Source of the DNA: a virus
Direction: 5' to 3' (one strand)
Virus record (IMG/VR): IMGVR_UViG_3300035698_014126
Span: 1 to 53,760 of that record
Length of the DNA stretch: 53,760 nt
Shown here: piece after piece, positions 40,895-49,819 of the stretch
How the letters are laid out: the number at the start of each line of letters is the position of its first letter
Numbering within the stretch: position 1 is the first letter of the stretch
Notes under the pieces: model-generated
The model's input: the letters and a program-made list of their open reading frames with translations, nothing else
Database searches by the model: none
Told to the model about the DNA's origin: nothing
Made by a program: the position numbers and the translations under genes

Positions 40895-41899
40895 ATGGCT
40901 ACTTTTAGCGGAGTTAAACTATCGGGGATATCAACTTTAGATAATTATCAATTCTATCAAGAAAAGACAATCACGGATCAAGTGTCGAATAATGATTTAA
41001 CCGACACCAGCGCAGGCTCAACCGGATATCTTGATGAATTAAACAGTAATACTTTCGTTTCAGTTGCAGCCACGGAAGTTCTGAACATACCCAAAACAGG
41101 CCCAACAAGTCACGCAAATTTTGAGCAATTTCTAACCGTCCCACTCACCCCCGCAAATCAAACCACAGCAAGTCTAGGAACAGGTGAATATTTCCTATGG
41201 ATTTTGGGTGGTGGATCGGTAGCAGTAAGTGCGAATACAGCCACAATAACAGGCGCAGGATCAGCAACGGAAGGAACAGGGGTTAATTTCCAGGTAACCG
41301 GTGCTGGAACTGTTGATATCGCTATTACAGGTGCTTGTACTCATTTTCAATTGACCGACGGAACGATTTCTTTATACCCGATTTTCAATAACGCTGTAGG
41401 ATCAATAGCCAGCCGAGCCGGAACAATCCGGGCTGCGGATCTGGCGGGGGATTTCCCGAAGCTTAAAACGGCGCTTGAGGGTAGTTTTCGGATGACGGGG
41501 GTTTGGACTCCTGGGGTCACGTATTCTGATACGGTTGGTAATTATGCAGACATTTTAAGAATAAATAATTATGTGGCCTTCAATAATTTTTTAACACAGC
41601 GCATTAATGGTCGTATTTATTTGGGCGATGGGTCTGGATTGTTCGCTGCTGTTGATGTTGATTGGGTAGCAGGAACCCCATACCCCTTTGAAATAGTAGC
41701 AGGATACAACACAGCTTTGTCAGCAAATAAAATGCAGCTAAACGTCAAAGTCTCAGGCATATGGCAAACCGACATCGCTGATTACGATGGTTCTTTTAAC
41801 CCCACAACAAATATGGTTTTTGGCCTGTCGAATGCTTATCAATCAAGCATCAAAGACTTGAAATGCGAAGATTTAAAACAGAGCCATTGGAGGCCATAA
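40895..41899 (+). CDS. tail fibre / receptor-binding-like protein
   Basis: A 334-residue beta-rich protein starting MATFSGVKLSGISTLDNYQF. Central LGTGEYFLWILGGGSVAVSA and GTGVNFQVTGAGTVDI are fibre-like; the C-terminal half (GRIYLGDGSGLFAAVDVDW) has a lectin-like jelly-roll look. GGGGGGAG precedes it. Co-directional with the upstream fibre, and coupled to the next gene (TAATG). Receptor binding is an inference. Confidence 0.6.
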   Translation: MATFSGVKLSGISTLDNYQFYQEKTITDQVSNNDLTDTSAGSTGYLDELNSNTFVSVAATEVLNIPKTGPTSHANFEQFLTVPLTPANQTTASLGTGEYFLWILGGGSVAVSANTATITGAGSATEGTGVNFQVTGAGTVDIAITGACTHFQLTDGTISLYPIFNNAVGSIASRAGTIRAADLAGDFPKLKTALEGSFRMTGVWTPGVTYSDTVGNYADILRINNYVAFNNFLTQRINGRIYLGDGSGLFAAVDVDWVAGTPYPFEIVAGYNTALSANKMQLNVKVSGIWQTDIADYDGSFNPTTNMVFGLSNAYQSSIKDLKCEDLKQSHWRP

Positions 41900-42303
41900 T
41901 GGATGAACTATTTTTGATACTCCCAGAACAGCACGCCGATAAATGGGCCTGTCAAATCCCCATGAAAGACGATAATAGCTTCTTTGATATTTTTCCGGTC
42001 AATTCTAAAACCATGAAAACTCATGAAGGCAAAGCAATTGTCAGTCTATTCTTGGGAGCCATAAAGGGTGCTGAAATTTTAGCCGATTTACAGGATTTGA
42101 CTGACTCTGATAATCCCTTGTCAGATGAAAATTATGTGGCTACAAATGAGGCGTTATTTCTGGAAGACACATGGGTGCTCGGAACAAAAGAACAGCTATT
42201 TTCGATACTGCCTGAACTTGAAGGTAAAGAGATTGTAGGTGTTGATGAAGACGGCCATGACGTTTATAGAGATATAATTATTTTTACAACGTGGGCACGA
42301 TGA
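41899..42303 (+). CDS. small tail-region protein (134 aa)
   Basis: A 134-residue acidic protein. ATG at 41899 with GGAGG five bases upstream, overlapping the previous stop. Two helices flank a beta end (EIVGVDEDGHDVYRDIIIF). It resembles the short chaperone-like or structural proteins found next to fibre genes; no firm family. The longer frame from 41863 is ignored because of the ribosome site. Confidence 0.6.
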   Translation: MDELFLILPEQHADKWACQIPMKDDNSFFDIFPVNSKTMKTHEGKAIVSLFLGAIKGAEILADLQDLTDSDNPLSDENYVATNEALFLEDTWVLGTKEQLFSILPELEGKEIVGVDEDGHDVYRDIIIFTTWAR

Positions 42304-42464
42304 AATTAGATAAAACAGAAATAGCTCTGATAATAATCCTTATTATCTTTTGCATATGGACGGGCTCGGTAATACACGGAACTATAGAACCATTGCCACG
42401 AGTGCCAAATGCAATTGACCATGAAATATATGTGATAATTAATGAAACTTTAGGAATAAAATGA
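42300..42464 (+). CDS. small membrane protein (54 aa)
   Basis: A 54-residue protein with one span (IALIIILIIFCIWTGSVI, about 8-25) after a charged N-terminus MKLDKTE. It overlaps both neighbours in ATGA arrangements, which strongly supports its existence between two tail genes. Function unknown. Confidence 0.6.
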   Translation: MKLDKTEIALIIILIIFCIWTGSVIHGTIEPLPRVPNAIDHEIYVIINETLGIK

Positions 42465-45400
42465 ACATTTCCTGGCTTTTTGAAATAGACACATATAAAT
42501 GGAGTACAAAAGCTGTCACCTTTTCAGCAGTTGATTATACAGCAAAAGTATTTCCTGATTCTTTTGGTGGTATTTCAATGGGCTGGGATATCAGCGGTGG
42601 CGGCCTTATCTATCCATCCGACCTTGAATTTGAAGTGGACAATGCTGATGATGCGTTGGCCCGCACCGATTTGGAAGGTGAATATTGTACCATTAAATTA
42701 ATAACTGATGGTTCCTTAACACGAACTTGGAAATTTGAAATCCGTTCCGCTATTTTAAGTTATGGGAAAATCCAAGTTTATTGTTCCGGCATTCTTCAGA
42801 AATATTTAGATGGCGACTATCCAAATACTCCGCATCCACGTGAAACATGGGTGTCGGCTAATGTTCAACCAATAGACGATGATAATAGGATACCAGTAAT
42901 ATTCGGCACGGCTTATATTCCATTAACATATATTTATAACGATGGTGATTCAACCGGGTATTATGTTCTTGGTGACGATGTGGTTTATACAATTGATGAA
43001 GTAAAATCACCGCCAGAATCAGGAGAAAATATATGGACAAGTGCCGGTTATACATTCAACCAATCCTCTGATTCGGGATATAAATTAGCAGAGTTTGTAA
43101 TTGCTCCCCCCTCTCCATATACAGAAGGAACATGGCCATCAGACCAAAAACCTTTAGTCAAATATTCAGTAACATCAGGGTCAACCGTACTCCCTGCGAC
43201 AATTCTATCCACTATTTTGCAAGATTTTGGAGTGCCTGCCGGGGATATAGACACAGGAACTACTTTTGTATCAGCGGCGGCGACATATGTTACCCAGGGA
43301 ATTGAATGGAATGGAGGGTACTATGAAATTCAAAACAGGGAATCGGTTTTGTCTGACCTTCTTATTCAATGCGATTCCACCTTATATGTTTCAGATAAAA
43401 TAGAACTGCATCCTTTTTCTAAAACAAGTAAGGAAACCTTCACAACAGCAAAAACAAAAAAACTATCTTATAACCCGTCAAGAATTACACAATCCACATC
43501 TGATTCCGGTCATGTGTCTTGGGCAGAAGATGGTTATGCTCAAAATAATTTAGTTGGCAAGGCGCTCGTACCCGTTAATGCAACAACGGCAGAACCGGAT
43601 AGTTCAACCCTTGAGTGTAAATTTATTGGTGATAGCCAAGTTGCTCAAAAACTTGGGATATTACATTTCCAAAGAAAATTGGCAGTAAGAGATTCCATAA
43701 GTTTCTCAACAACGGGTTCTGTTATGACGACACTCGCAACCCTAAAACCTTCCGATGTCGTTACAGTCAATGACACTATGTTGGGTGGCAATCAAGATAT
43801 AATTATTTCTGAGCTTAAAATAAAGTCTGATTTGACAGTAACAATAACCGGGAAATCTTTTTCAATATTACAAGAATTTGCTGATTTATCACCGGCAGCA
43901 GTTGCAGTAGCTGTGGATTCAACAACACCAGTTTTGGGCAATATAGACACCGTTTATATTTCAGGTTCTAACGTATTCAAATTTCTTACAGGAGAAGTCG
44001 TTCCCGTAACCTCTCCGGTTACGTTGACTGCGAATCTGGTGGGTGATACAGATACTTATGATTGGGAATATTGGACAGGGGTTGCATGGGCAAATTTATC
44101 AGGAACACAGGATGCAAGCACATACAGTCTTGCCTATGATAATGCAGCATGGAGTACAGATATTCTAATAATTAGATGCGTTTTCGGTGATGTATTTGCT
44201 CAAATAACAATTACAAAAATATACGATGGGGACGATGGTGCCGCTGGTGCTGATGCTGGAAATTGGAGTTCGACTCTTGTTTTAACATCATCTGATTATA
44301 GAACAGTCGGATGGTCTGCTGGTAATGATGAAACTATAATAATTGATGGCACAACTTATACGATTACTGCTGGCAATACAGGTTTAATGTCTCCTGCAAC
44401 AACATATTATATTTACCTAAAACCATCTGTTTCAACAACTGTTTTGCAAGTAACCACGACAGCAAGCGATGCTGTTGGAGCAAATCAAATATTAGTTGGA
44501 GTGGCATTTCCAAGTGTAAGCCCAATCTTTGCTCAATTTCAGGCTTTTGGTGGTATGGGTGGTGTGTTTATCGGTGCTGATAGTATTGCTGCTGGCAGTA
44601 TTACAGCCGATAAAATAGTTGCTAATTCACTTACTTCAACACAGATTGACACCACGAGTATAACAATAGGGTCATGGGATGGCGCGGGGAACTTAGTTGA
44701 TCAGGATAGGTCTGATCTTAATTATACAGATGGGGCGGATGTCACCAGTGCTAATACAGCAGCAGACACAACATTAGTAAGCGGGATTGCCGCCGCTACG
44801 ATTGAAACTGGAGCAGCAAATGGAACAGGTATCCGCAATGGCACTTATGATGCTTATGATACAGCCAGGGTCAACGCAATGGCTTCAACCACCTTGATAA
44901 GTGGTGGGTATATTGGAACAAATTTAGTCGAGGCCGACTCAATAAAAGTGGGTGCAATAGTAGCAGCTAAACTTGATTCCGCTGCAATTTCAACCTGTAA
45001 GTTTTTTTGCTCTGACACGAATACATCAGGCTACACTAATAATAGGGCATATTTTACTACTGCTTCATCCTATTCTTGTCTTGGTGTTAGAAATACATAT
45101 GCAGGCGCTAGTGTAAGAGAGGGTATATATTCTGTAACCGCAAGCACCGCCACTACAAGCAGTGCCATAAAAGGTTTGTGCAATGCTGGTTCAGGTGTTT
45201 ATGGTTTGGCTTCAACTGGTAATGGGATTAAAGGACAAGCTACAAGTTCTGGTATTGGTGTGAATGGTTCATCAGGTAGTACTTATGGTGTTTATGGAGA
45301 TACCGCAACTGGGACCTATGGTGTTGGAACTGGCGATAAAATGTACGCCGCCGGGGGATATGTGCCGTTTACTGGTAGCCATTTAGGTTTTTCTAAACAG

Positions 45401-46012
45401 AAAATGGTTACAGGTGATATTGCATGTTCGGAAGGATCTTTACTTTTGAGTGTTAGCGAAGGATTACCTTTTTTAAATGTATCAAATAAAATAAAAGACA
45501 AGGCTGTGATAGGTATAATTAATATTATTTCTGAAACTACCAATGTCACAGAATCAAATATTTTAGGCACCTTATTAACCGATGAACGATTTTTCGATGA
45601 AATAATTATAAACGAAAAGATAACTACCGCTAAAAAAGATAATCCCGATTTGGGCATAAAAAAAGGCGATGAATTAAAGACCAATGATGGTATTAAATAT
45701 GTGTTAAAATCTGTTTCTACTAAAAAAATAATTGATGGTCATCCAGATACTTTGCGGGGTGTGGTTGAGAGCAATGAATACCATGTGGCATTGATCAACG
45801 CATTGGGAGAAGGTGGGGTTAATGTTTGTTCAGAGGGTGGTGATATTGAGATTGGGGATTATATTTGTTCATCTTCTATCCCAGGAAAGGGGATGAAACA
45901 ATCAGATGATTTACTTCACAACTATACAGTAGCAAAAGCAATTGAAAAAGTTATTTGGGCTAATGAACCAGCAACAATAAAGATGGTGGGGTGTACTTAC
46001 CATTGTGGATAA
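42461..46012 (+). CDS. tail tip / host-recognition protein with C-terminal maturation-like domain
   Basis: A 1183-residue protein. The N-terminal 450 residues are a baseplate-hub-like beta region (SFGGISMGWDISGGG; VLSDLLIQCDSTLYVS). The middle has Ig-like and collagen-like GDDGAAGADAG segments and a SIAAGSITADKIVANSLTST module typical of tail-tip proteins. Residues about 930-960 are Gly-rich repeats (GVYGLASTGNGIKG). The C-terminal 170 residues with IGDYICSSSIPGKGMKQSDD and VAKAIEKV resemble peptidase G2-like autocleaving chaperone domains. Confidence 0.75.
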   Translation: MNISWLFEIDTYKWSTKAVTFSAVDYTAKVFPDSFGGISMGWDISGGGLIYPSDLEFEVDNADDALARTDLEGEYCTIKLITDGSLTRTWKFEIRSAILSYGKIQVYCSGILQKYLDGDYPNTPHPRETWVSANVQPIDDDNRIPVIFGTAYIPLTYIYNDGDSTGYYVLGDDVVYTIDEVKSPPESGENIWTSAGYTFNQSSDSGYKLAEFVIAPPSPYTEGTWPSDQKPLVKYSVTSGSTVLPATILSTILQDFGVPAGDIDTGTTFVSAAATYVTQGIEWNGGYYEIQNRESVLSDLLIQCDSTLYVSDKIELHPFSKTSKETFTTAKTKKLSYNPSRITQSTSDSGHVSWAEDGYAQNNLVGKALVPVNATTAEPDSSTLECKFIGDSQVAQKLGILHFQRKLAVRDSISFSTTGSVMTTLATLKPSDVVTVNDTMLGGNQDIIISELKIKSDLTVTITGKSFSILQEFADLSPAAVAVAVDSTTPVLGNIDTVYISGSNVFKFLTGEVVPVTSPVTLTANLVGDTDTYDWEYWTGVAWANLSGTQDASTYSLAYDNAAWSTDILIIRCVFGDVFAQITITKIYDGDDGAAGADAGNWSSTLVLTSSDYRTVGWSAGNDETIIIDGTTYTITAGNTGLMSPATTYYIYLKPSVSTTVLQVTTTASDAVGANQILVGVAFPSVSPIFAQFQAFGGMGGVFIGADSIAAGSITADKIVANSLTSTQIDTTSITIGSWDGAGNLVDQDRSDLNYTDGADVTSANTAADTTLVSGIAAATIETGAANGTGIRNGTYDAYDTARVNAMASTTLISGGYIGTNLVEADSIKVGAIVAAKLDSAAISTCKFFCSDTNTSGYTNNRAYFTTASSYSCLGVRNTYAGASVREGIYSVTASTATTSSAIKGLCNAGSGVYGLASTGNGIKGQATSSGIGVNGSSGSTYGVYGDTATGTYGVGTGDKMYAAGGYVPFTGSHLGFSKQKMVTGDIACSEGSLLLSVSEGLPFLNVSNKIKDKAVIGIINIISETTNVTESNILGTLLTDERFFDEIIINEKITTAKKDNPDLGIKKGDELKTNDGIKYVLKSVSTKKIIDGHPDTLRGVVESNEYHVALINALGEGGVNVCSEGGDIEIGDYICSSSIPGKGMKQSDDLLHNYTVAKAIEKVIWANEPATIKMVGCTYHCG

Positions 46013-46025
46013 ATATAAATTAATA

Positions 46026-46062
46026 TAGTCTAACAGGAACGCCAAGCGCGGCAATTCCTGAG
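46026..46062 (+). other. hairpin between tail tip and lysis regions
   Basis: CAGGAA pairs with TTCCTG, with GCC/GGC stacked inside, in the stretch 46033-46060. No U-run follows. It separates the tail genes from the decayed endolysin remnant; role unclear. Confidence 0.35.
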
Positions 46063-46087
46063 CATAGCTATAGCAAGGATGTAAATT

Positions 46088-46216
46088 ATGAAATTATCTA
46101 CAAAACAACAAATCTTTACAGTTTGCCTCGGAAAGTTAATCCTGTTTGCTTGTTCGAGAAATTATGGATTGACTCAGGGTGATAGGCACCAGGATAAAAG
46201 GGTGTTCGGAGAATAA
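46088..46216 (+). pseudogene. remnant of an M15-type peptidase endolysin (N-terminal 42 aa)
   Basis: MKLSTKQQIFTVCLGKLILF followed by YGLTQGDRHQDKRVFGE matches the first 40 residues of phage M15 (VanY/endolysin) peptidases, which read LSxKQxxFTxxxAKLIxxA...GyxLTxGdayRdpRvhGe. A TAA stops it before the zinc-binding H and D motifs. Only this N-terminal piece remains, so it is probably a dead fragment. Confidence 0.65.
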
Positions 46217-46233
46217 AATCAAGGGGTGACAAT

Positions 46234-46287
46234 ATGAATTTCAGCAAGCTCCAAAAGCAATTAACCGACCATGAACGTGAAAGGTAA
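46234..46287 (+). pseudogene. second, truncated lysozyme start (17 aa)
   Basis: MNFSKLQKQLTDHERER matches the start of the intact lysozyme at 46942 (MNISVLTEQLKKHEGF) at M, N, S, L, Q, L, H and E, with an AAGGGG ribosome site. It stops at 46287. It looks like the remaining 5' end of an older lysozyme gene displaced when the HNH gene and the present lysozyme arrived. Confidence 0.55.
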
Positions 46288-46297
46288 CAATAGGTTA

Positions 46298-46326
46298 TTG
46301 ACAGCAATCTTTAAAAAAAGTATAAT
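46298..46326 (+). promoter_or_regulatory. perfect sigma-70 promoter for the HNH/lysis genes
   Basis: TTGACA (46298-46303) and TATAAT (46321-46326) are separated by exactly 17 bases. Transcription would begin near 46333, inside a palindrome. It reads the HNH gene and then the coupled lysozyme. Confidence 0.85.
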
Positions 46327-46329
46327 CCT

Positions 46330-46347
46330 AATTAAGTACACTTAATT
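46330..46347. promoter_or_regulatory. palindromic operator at the transcription start
   Basis: AATTAAGTACACTTAATT is an inverted repeat with 8-base arms around AC. It covers the predicted +1, so a bound dimer would block transcription. The HNH product's own C-terminal HTH is one possible binder. Confidence 0.6.
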
Positions 46348-46360
46348 ATTGGAGGATTAT

Positions 46361-46945
46361 ATGGAAAAAGAAGTCTGGAAGGGGGTAGACGGGTTTGAAT
46401 TTTATGAAGTGTCTAACCATGGTAGGATTAAATCGAAAATGAGAAAAATCACAAGGAAAAACCCAAGATGGGAAAACGGAAAATCCCAAATTGTTACGTT
46501 AGGAGGAAAAATAATAAACGGATGGGTAGCAAAGCCAAGAAGTACCTGTTTATATTACAGGCGTAGCGTAGCGTTAAGAAAAGATGGCAACACGTATATA
46601 AAAAAAGTACATCAGTTAGTGCTTATGGCTTTTATTGGAGACTGTCCAAAAGGAATGGAATGCTGTCATATAGATGGAAATCCTCTTAATAATTATTATA
46701 AAAATCTTAGATGGGGGACACATAAATCGAATGTAAAGGATAGCATAACCCATGGTACAAAAACAAATCCGCCAGTTCATATCGGTGAGACACACCCCAA
46801 TGCTACGATATCTGACAAAGATGTTAAAAAAATTAGAAATATAAAATACTACCGTGGTCTTTATTCCTCTTTAGCAAAAAAATTTGGGGTTGTACCCATT
46901 ACAATAAAAAGAATTTACAATTATGAATCGAGGAATATTAAATGA
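46361..46945 (+). CDS. NUMOD4-HNH homing endonuclease
   Basis: A 194-residue protein. The N-terminal EVWKGVDGFEFYEVSNHG then RIKS is the NUMOD4 motif. The nuclease core is VHQLVLMAFIG, CCHIDGNPLNN and NLRWGTHKSN. The C-terminal helix pair (TISDKDVKKIRN; YSSLAKKFGV) is a helix-turn-helix. GGAGG six bases upstream sets the ATG at 46361. Its stop overlaps the lysozyme start (ATGA). Confidence 0.88.
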   Translation: MEKEVWKGVDGFEFYEVSNHGRIKSKMRKITRKNPRWENGKSQIVTLGGKIINGWVAKPRSTCLYYRRSVALRKDGNTYIKKVHQLVLMAFIGDCPKGMECCHIDGNPLNNYYKNLRWGTHKSNVKDSITHGTKTNPPVHIGETHPNATISDKDVKKIRNIKYYRGLYSSLAKKFGVVPITIKRIYNYESRNIK

Positions 46946-47349
46946 ATATTTCAGTATTAACTGAACAATTAAAAAAACACGAAGGATTTAGTAGCACAGC
47001 ATACAAGTGTCCAGCAGGCCGTTTGACTTTGGGCTATGGACGCAATATTTCTGACAAGGGTATCACAGAAGAAGAGGCAATTCATCTTCTTAACAATGAT
47101 ATCAATGAATGTTATACAGACCTGCTTCCATTATTTATTCAATTTGAAAATCTACCCGATTCAATTCAGCATCCTCTTTTAGATATGCGATTTCAACTTG
47201 GCGCCCGGGGATTCCGAAAGTTTAAAAAAATGATAACCGCAGTTAATAAAGGTGATTTTAAAAAAATGGTAATTCAAATGCGCGATTCGCTCTGGTATCG
47301 CCAGGTGACTAATCGAGCAGATAATTTAATTAAAATGATAGAGGGGTAA
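46942..47349 (+). CDS. endolysin: lysozyme (GH24, T4-like)
   Basis: A 135-residue muramidase that cuts the glycan strands of peptidoglycan. The catalytic Glu is in KKHEGFSS (about 14) with AGRLTLGYGRNISDKGI downstream, the GH24 signature, and ITEEEAIHLLNNDI. The C-terminal MRFQLGARGFRKFKKMI and RDSLWYRQVTNRADNL are also typical. No signal peptide, so it depends on the holin for export. Coupled to the HNH gene. Confidence 0.88.
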   Translation: MNISVLTEQLKKHEGFSSTAYKCPAGRLTLGYGRNISDKGITEEEAIHLLNNDINECYTDLLPLFIQFENLPDSIQHPLLDMRFQLGARGFRKFKKMITAVNKGDFKKMVIQMRDSLWYRQVTNRADNLIKMIEG

Positions 47350-47353
47350 AAGT

Positions 47354-47524
47354 ATGAAAAAATTAATCGTGTTGGTTATTGTGGGATTTCTATTTGTATC
47401 ACTATCAGGCTGTGTTCTCAGAGTACGAACAAAGCCCATTGATTTTGATTATACATCAGTGGGAACCACGGAAGAATTGGAAGAAGTTGAGAGTATAATT
47501 AGCCCTTTAGACAAACTAAAATAA
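47354..47524 (+). CDS. small lipoprotein, probable outer-membrane spanin
   Basis: A 56-residue protein: positively charged start MKK, hydrophobic core IVLVIVGFLFVS, and lipobox LSGC with the Cys at residue 20. The mature part of about 37 residues is short and acidic. Position between lysozyme and holin-like genes fits an Rz1-type outer spanin, implying a Gram-negative host. No clear inner spanin is adjacent, so the role is inferred. Confidence 0.65.
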   Translation: MKKLIVLVIVGFLFVSLSGCVLRVRTKPIDFDYTSVGTTEELEEVESIISPLDKLK

Positions 47525-47536
47525 AGGAGTAAAATT

Positions 47537-47767
47537 ATGGAATGGTGGATAAAGTTTTTAAAAACGCATGGTGAACGACTTATTTTCATGCTCTTGGCTT
47601 TGGTTTTGGCATGGATGCTGTATGGTCTTGGGATGAAGGAAGAAGCTTCAGTAGTTTTTATTGGTCTTGCAATGATGTGTTATAATAAAGCAAGAGAAAC
47701 TAAAATTATTACTTCTGACCCTGTACATAAGGTAAAAGAAATTAAAAGTGTAAAAGTAATTAAATGA
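47537..47767 (+). CDS. candidate holin (two membrane spans)
   Basis: A 76-residue protein with spans LIFMLLALVLAWMLYGL (about 15-31) and ASVVFIGLAMMCY (about 37-49) and a charged C-terminal tail VHKVKEIKSVKVIK. Size, two spans and adjacency to lysozyme fit a class II holin that opens the inner membrane at lysis. AAAGGAG precedes the ATG. Overlaps the next gene (ATGA). Confidence 0.65.
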   Translation: MEWWIKFLKTHGERLIFMLLALVLAWMLYGLGMKEEASVVFIGLAMMCYNKARETKIITSDPVHKVKEIKSVKVIK

Positions 47768-48117
47768 CAACAATATACATGAGAAATGTTGAAGGCAAGC
47801 CAAAAATGAGGGCTTTAACGGCTCCCTTATCTTGTAAAATGTGGGATGGGACAGAAGATATAATTCCAATTGATTTTATGTGGGACGGTTCTTCTGTCCC
47901 GGCTATTTTTCAAGGAATATTTCCCAGACACCACCATCCGATAGCATCTTGCAAACACGATTGGCGATGTGGCAAAGCAAAATGTAGTGCTGAAAGAACC
48001 TGGTATGATAGAGAGTTTAAACATGATGTGGATATAACGTCTTGGAAAATTACAGGATTGATAGGTTATGCCGGGGTCAGAATTGGTGCATGGTTTGGGA
48101 TTGGTTCAAGTTTTTAA
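47764..48117 (+). CDS. DUF1353-like phage protein
   Basis: A 117-residue protein. FMWDGSSVPAIFQGIFPRHH then PIASCKHDWRCG is the DGxSxP...HDxxC signature of DUF1353 proteins, common beside phage lysis genes. The conserved D-G-S and H-D suggest a metal-dependent or structural role, which is not established. C-terminal hydrophobic stretch WKITGLIGYAGVRIGAWFG may associate with membrane. Confidence 0.75.
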   Translation: MTTIYMRNVEGKPKMRALTAPLSCKMWDGTEDIIPIDFMWDGSSVPAIFQGIFPRHHHPIASCKHDWRCGKAKCSAERTWYDREFKHDVDITSWKITGLIGYAGVRIGAWFGIGSSF

Positions 48118-48152
48118 CCTGAAGTTTTAAATTATTTAAAATAAGAGGTTGA

Positions 48153-49301
48153 ATGAATGCTACAAAAAGACAGATAGAAGTAAACGAATTATATCATAAA
48201 TCCAATTGTAATTCTTCTGTGGTGGCGAGAGAGTTGGGGATAGGTGTCTCGGCTGTAAATAAATGTCTATTCTATGGGGCAAGGAACGGTCTCATGCTCA
48301 CGCCCGATGGATATTCGCCTGTCGCTCCTGCTGGATGGAGTTCAATATTTAAAACTGTGCAATTTAAAGGTGACGGAGAAGTAATACAAACTTGGGACAG
48401 ACTAAAACCTGATGAAATGCAGATCGAACAATTTTGGGAATTTCTTGAAAAACGGACTCCTGTTTTGTCTGAAATAATAAAACTGCCTGAAGTATTTGAT
48501 AAAAACATTTGCCTTGAATGGAAATTAATGGATCATCATTTGGGAATGATGGCACATGCGAAGGAAGTTGGCGAAGATTATGATATTAAGATGGCAAGTG
48601 ATTTAATTATTCGAGCAGCTAAAAAAATATTTTCCAAATATGAATACGTTGAAAAAAGTATAATTGTAATGGGTGGTGATAATGTACATGCGGATAATAG
48701 ATCAGCGGAAACAGAAAAAGCACACCACAAACTTGATGTAGATACCAGATATGGAAAAATGGTTGATTGTATTTATGAAAGTATGGTTACTGCGATTGAC
48801 CTATCATTACAAAGATCCAATGAGGTCTTGATAGAAGTATTGTCCGGTAACCATGATTATCACAGCGCTATGAATCTTGCCAGAATACTAAAGGCCCATT
48901 ATAGAAAAAATGATAGAATAGTCGTTGATACATCTTTGTCATTACACAAGTATGCATATTGGGGCAATACAGCCTTTATGTATACACATGGGGCAACAGG
49001 GACAGACAAAAAGTTTGCTACATTCTTTTTGAATTATTTATTAGAGCATAATAAAACTGGAATAAAAAGGAAATTAATTAGGCGGGGCCATGATCATAAA
49101 CAAAAAAAAGAAGTGCCCCCCGGATTAATTGAAGAGGACGGGGTTTTAATAGAACATTTTCCAACCTTGGCTCCACGTGATGCCTTTGCTTATGAAGCAG
49201 CTTATTCAAATACAAGAGCTACTGTTGTTGAATGGCATCATAAAAAATATGGTCAGGTAGGACGGCGGGAATTGGGTATATTGGAACTTATGGAAAATTA
49301 A
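48153..49301 (+). CDS. phage metallophosphoesterase-like protein with N-terminal HTH
   Basis: A 382-residue protein. Residues 5-45 (QIEVNELYHKSNCNSSVVAR, ELGIGVSAVNK) form a HTH. From about 120, calcineurin-like phosphoesterase motifs appear: DHHLGM, VMGGDNVHADN, LSGNHDYH, MYTHGA and IRRGHDHKQ, with conserved TLAPRDAFAYEAAY at the end. This phage family is sometimes labelled oxidoreductase, without basis. It probably cleaves a phosphodiester. Last rightward gene before a convergent block. Confidence 0.85.
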   Translation: MNATKRQIEVNELYHKSNCNSSVVARELGIGVSAVNKCLFYGARNGLMLTPDGYSPVAPAGWSSIFKTVQFKGDGEVIQTWDRLKPDEMQIEQFWEFLEKRTPVLSEIIKLPEVFDKNICLEWKLMDHHLGMMAHAKEVGEDYDIKMASDLIIRAAKKIFSKYEYVEKSIIVMGGDNVHADNRSAETEKAHHKLDVDTRYGKMVDCIYESMVTAIDLSLQRSNEVLIEVLSGNHDYHSAMNLARILKAHYRKNDRIVVDTSLSLHKYAYWGNTAFMYTHGATGTDKKFATFFLNYLLEHNKTGIKRKLIRRGHDHKQKKEVPPGLIEEDGVLIEHFPTLAPRDAFAYEAAYSNTRATVVEWHHKKYGQVGRRELGILELMEN

Positions 49302-49520
49302 CCGTTCATACATATTTCCTGTTTATCCCTGAATTTAACCCTACGGTATATTCCCGATACCGCATAACGCCATTTAATTTTACGCTGGGTGCCAAAATAT
49401 ACCCGTTAAGGAATGTGCCATAAACGAACCACGAAACAGTTTTATGCGCCATATAAAAACCAGAAGTGTTGGTATTCAGACATTGCGTGAATAGTGGCAT
49501 TTGATGTATAGTTCAAATAC

Positions 49521-49787
49521 TTACTTTTTTTTTAATTTTGAATAATAAATTAATTGAAACAACCAAATTGTATTTACAATAACAATTGCAACACCACCAA
49601 AAAACGAAAACCATTGATCTAAAGAAGGATAATAATATAAATTCCAAACACCCCACGTTGTAAAAAATCCGGCATGTATCCAACTAACGCCCTGTACTTT
49701 TTTATCTTTATATAATTTAATTACACTTAAAAAAATAAATGGCGCTCCAAATAGTTCATAAGATCCGTTAATAATATCCTGCCACAT
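49521..49787 (-). CDS. small PQ-loop/SemiSWEET-like membrane protein
   Basis: An 88-residue protein with three hydrophobic segments. GAPFIFLSVIKLYKDKKVQG followed by VSWIHAGFFTTWGVWNLYYY and SFFGGVAIVIVNTIWLFQLI resembles SemiSWEET-like half-transporters seen in several phages, where VxGVSW...HAGFFTxWGxWNLYYYPSL is strikingly conserved. AAAGGGAA lies before the ATG. Function in phages is unknown. Confidence 0.75.
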   Translation of the reverse strand: MWQDIINGSYELFGAPFIFLSVIKLYKDKKVQGVSWIHAGFFTTWGVWNLYYYPSLDQWFSFFGGVAIVIVNTIWLFQLIYYSKLKKK

Positions 49788-49819
49788 TTTTATTCCCTTT
49801 ATTTTTCTTTATTTACATT

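Noticed and set aside
49306-49500. 64-residue - strand frame after the metallophosphoesterase
   Set aside because: No ribosome site and no recognisable pattern; it could be a gene fragment, but I cannot support it.
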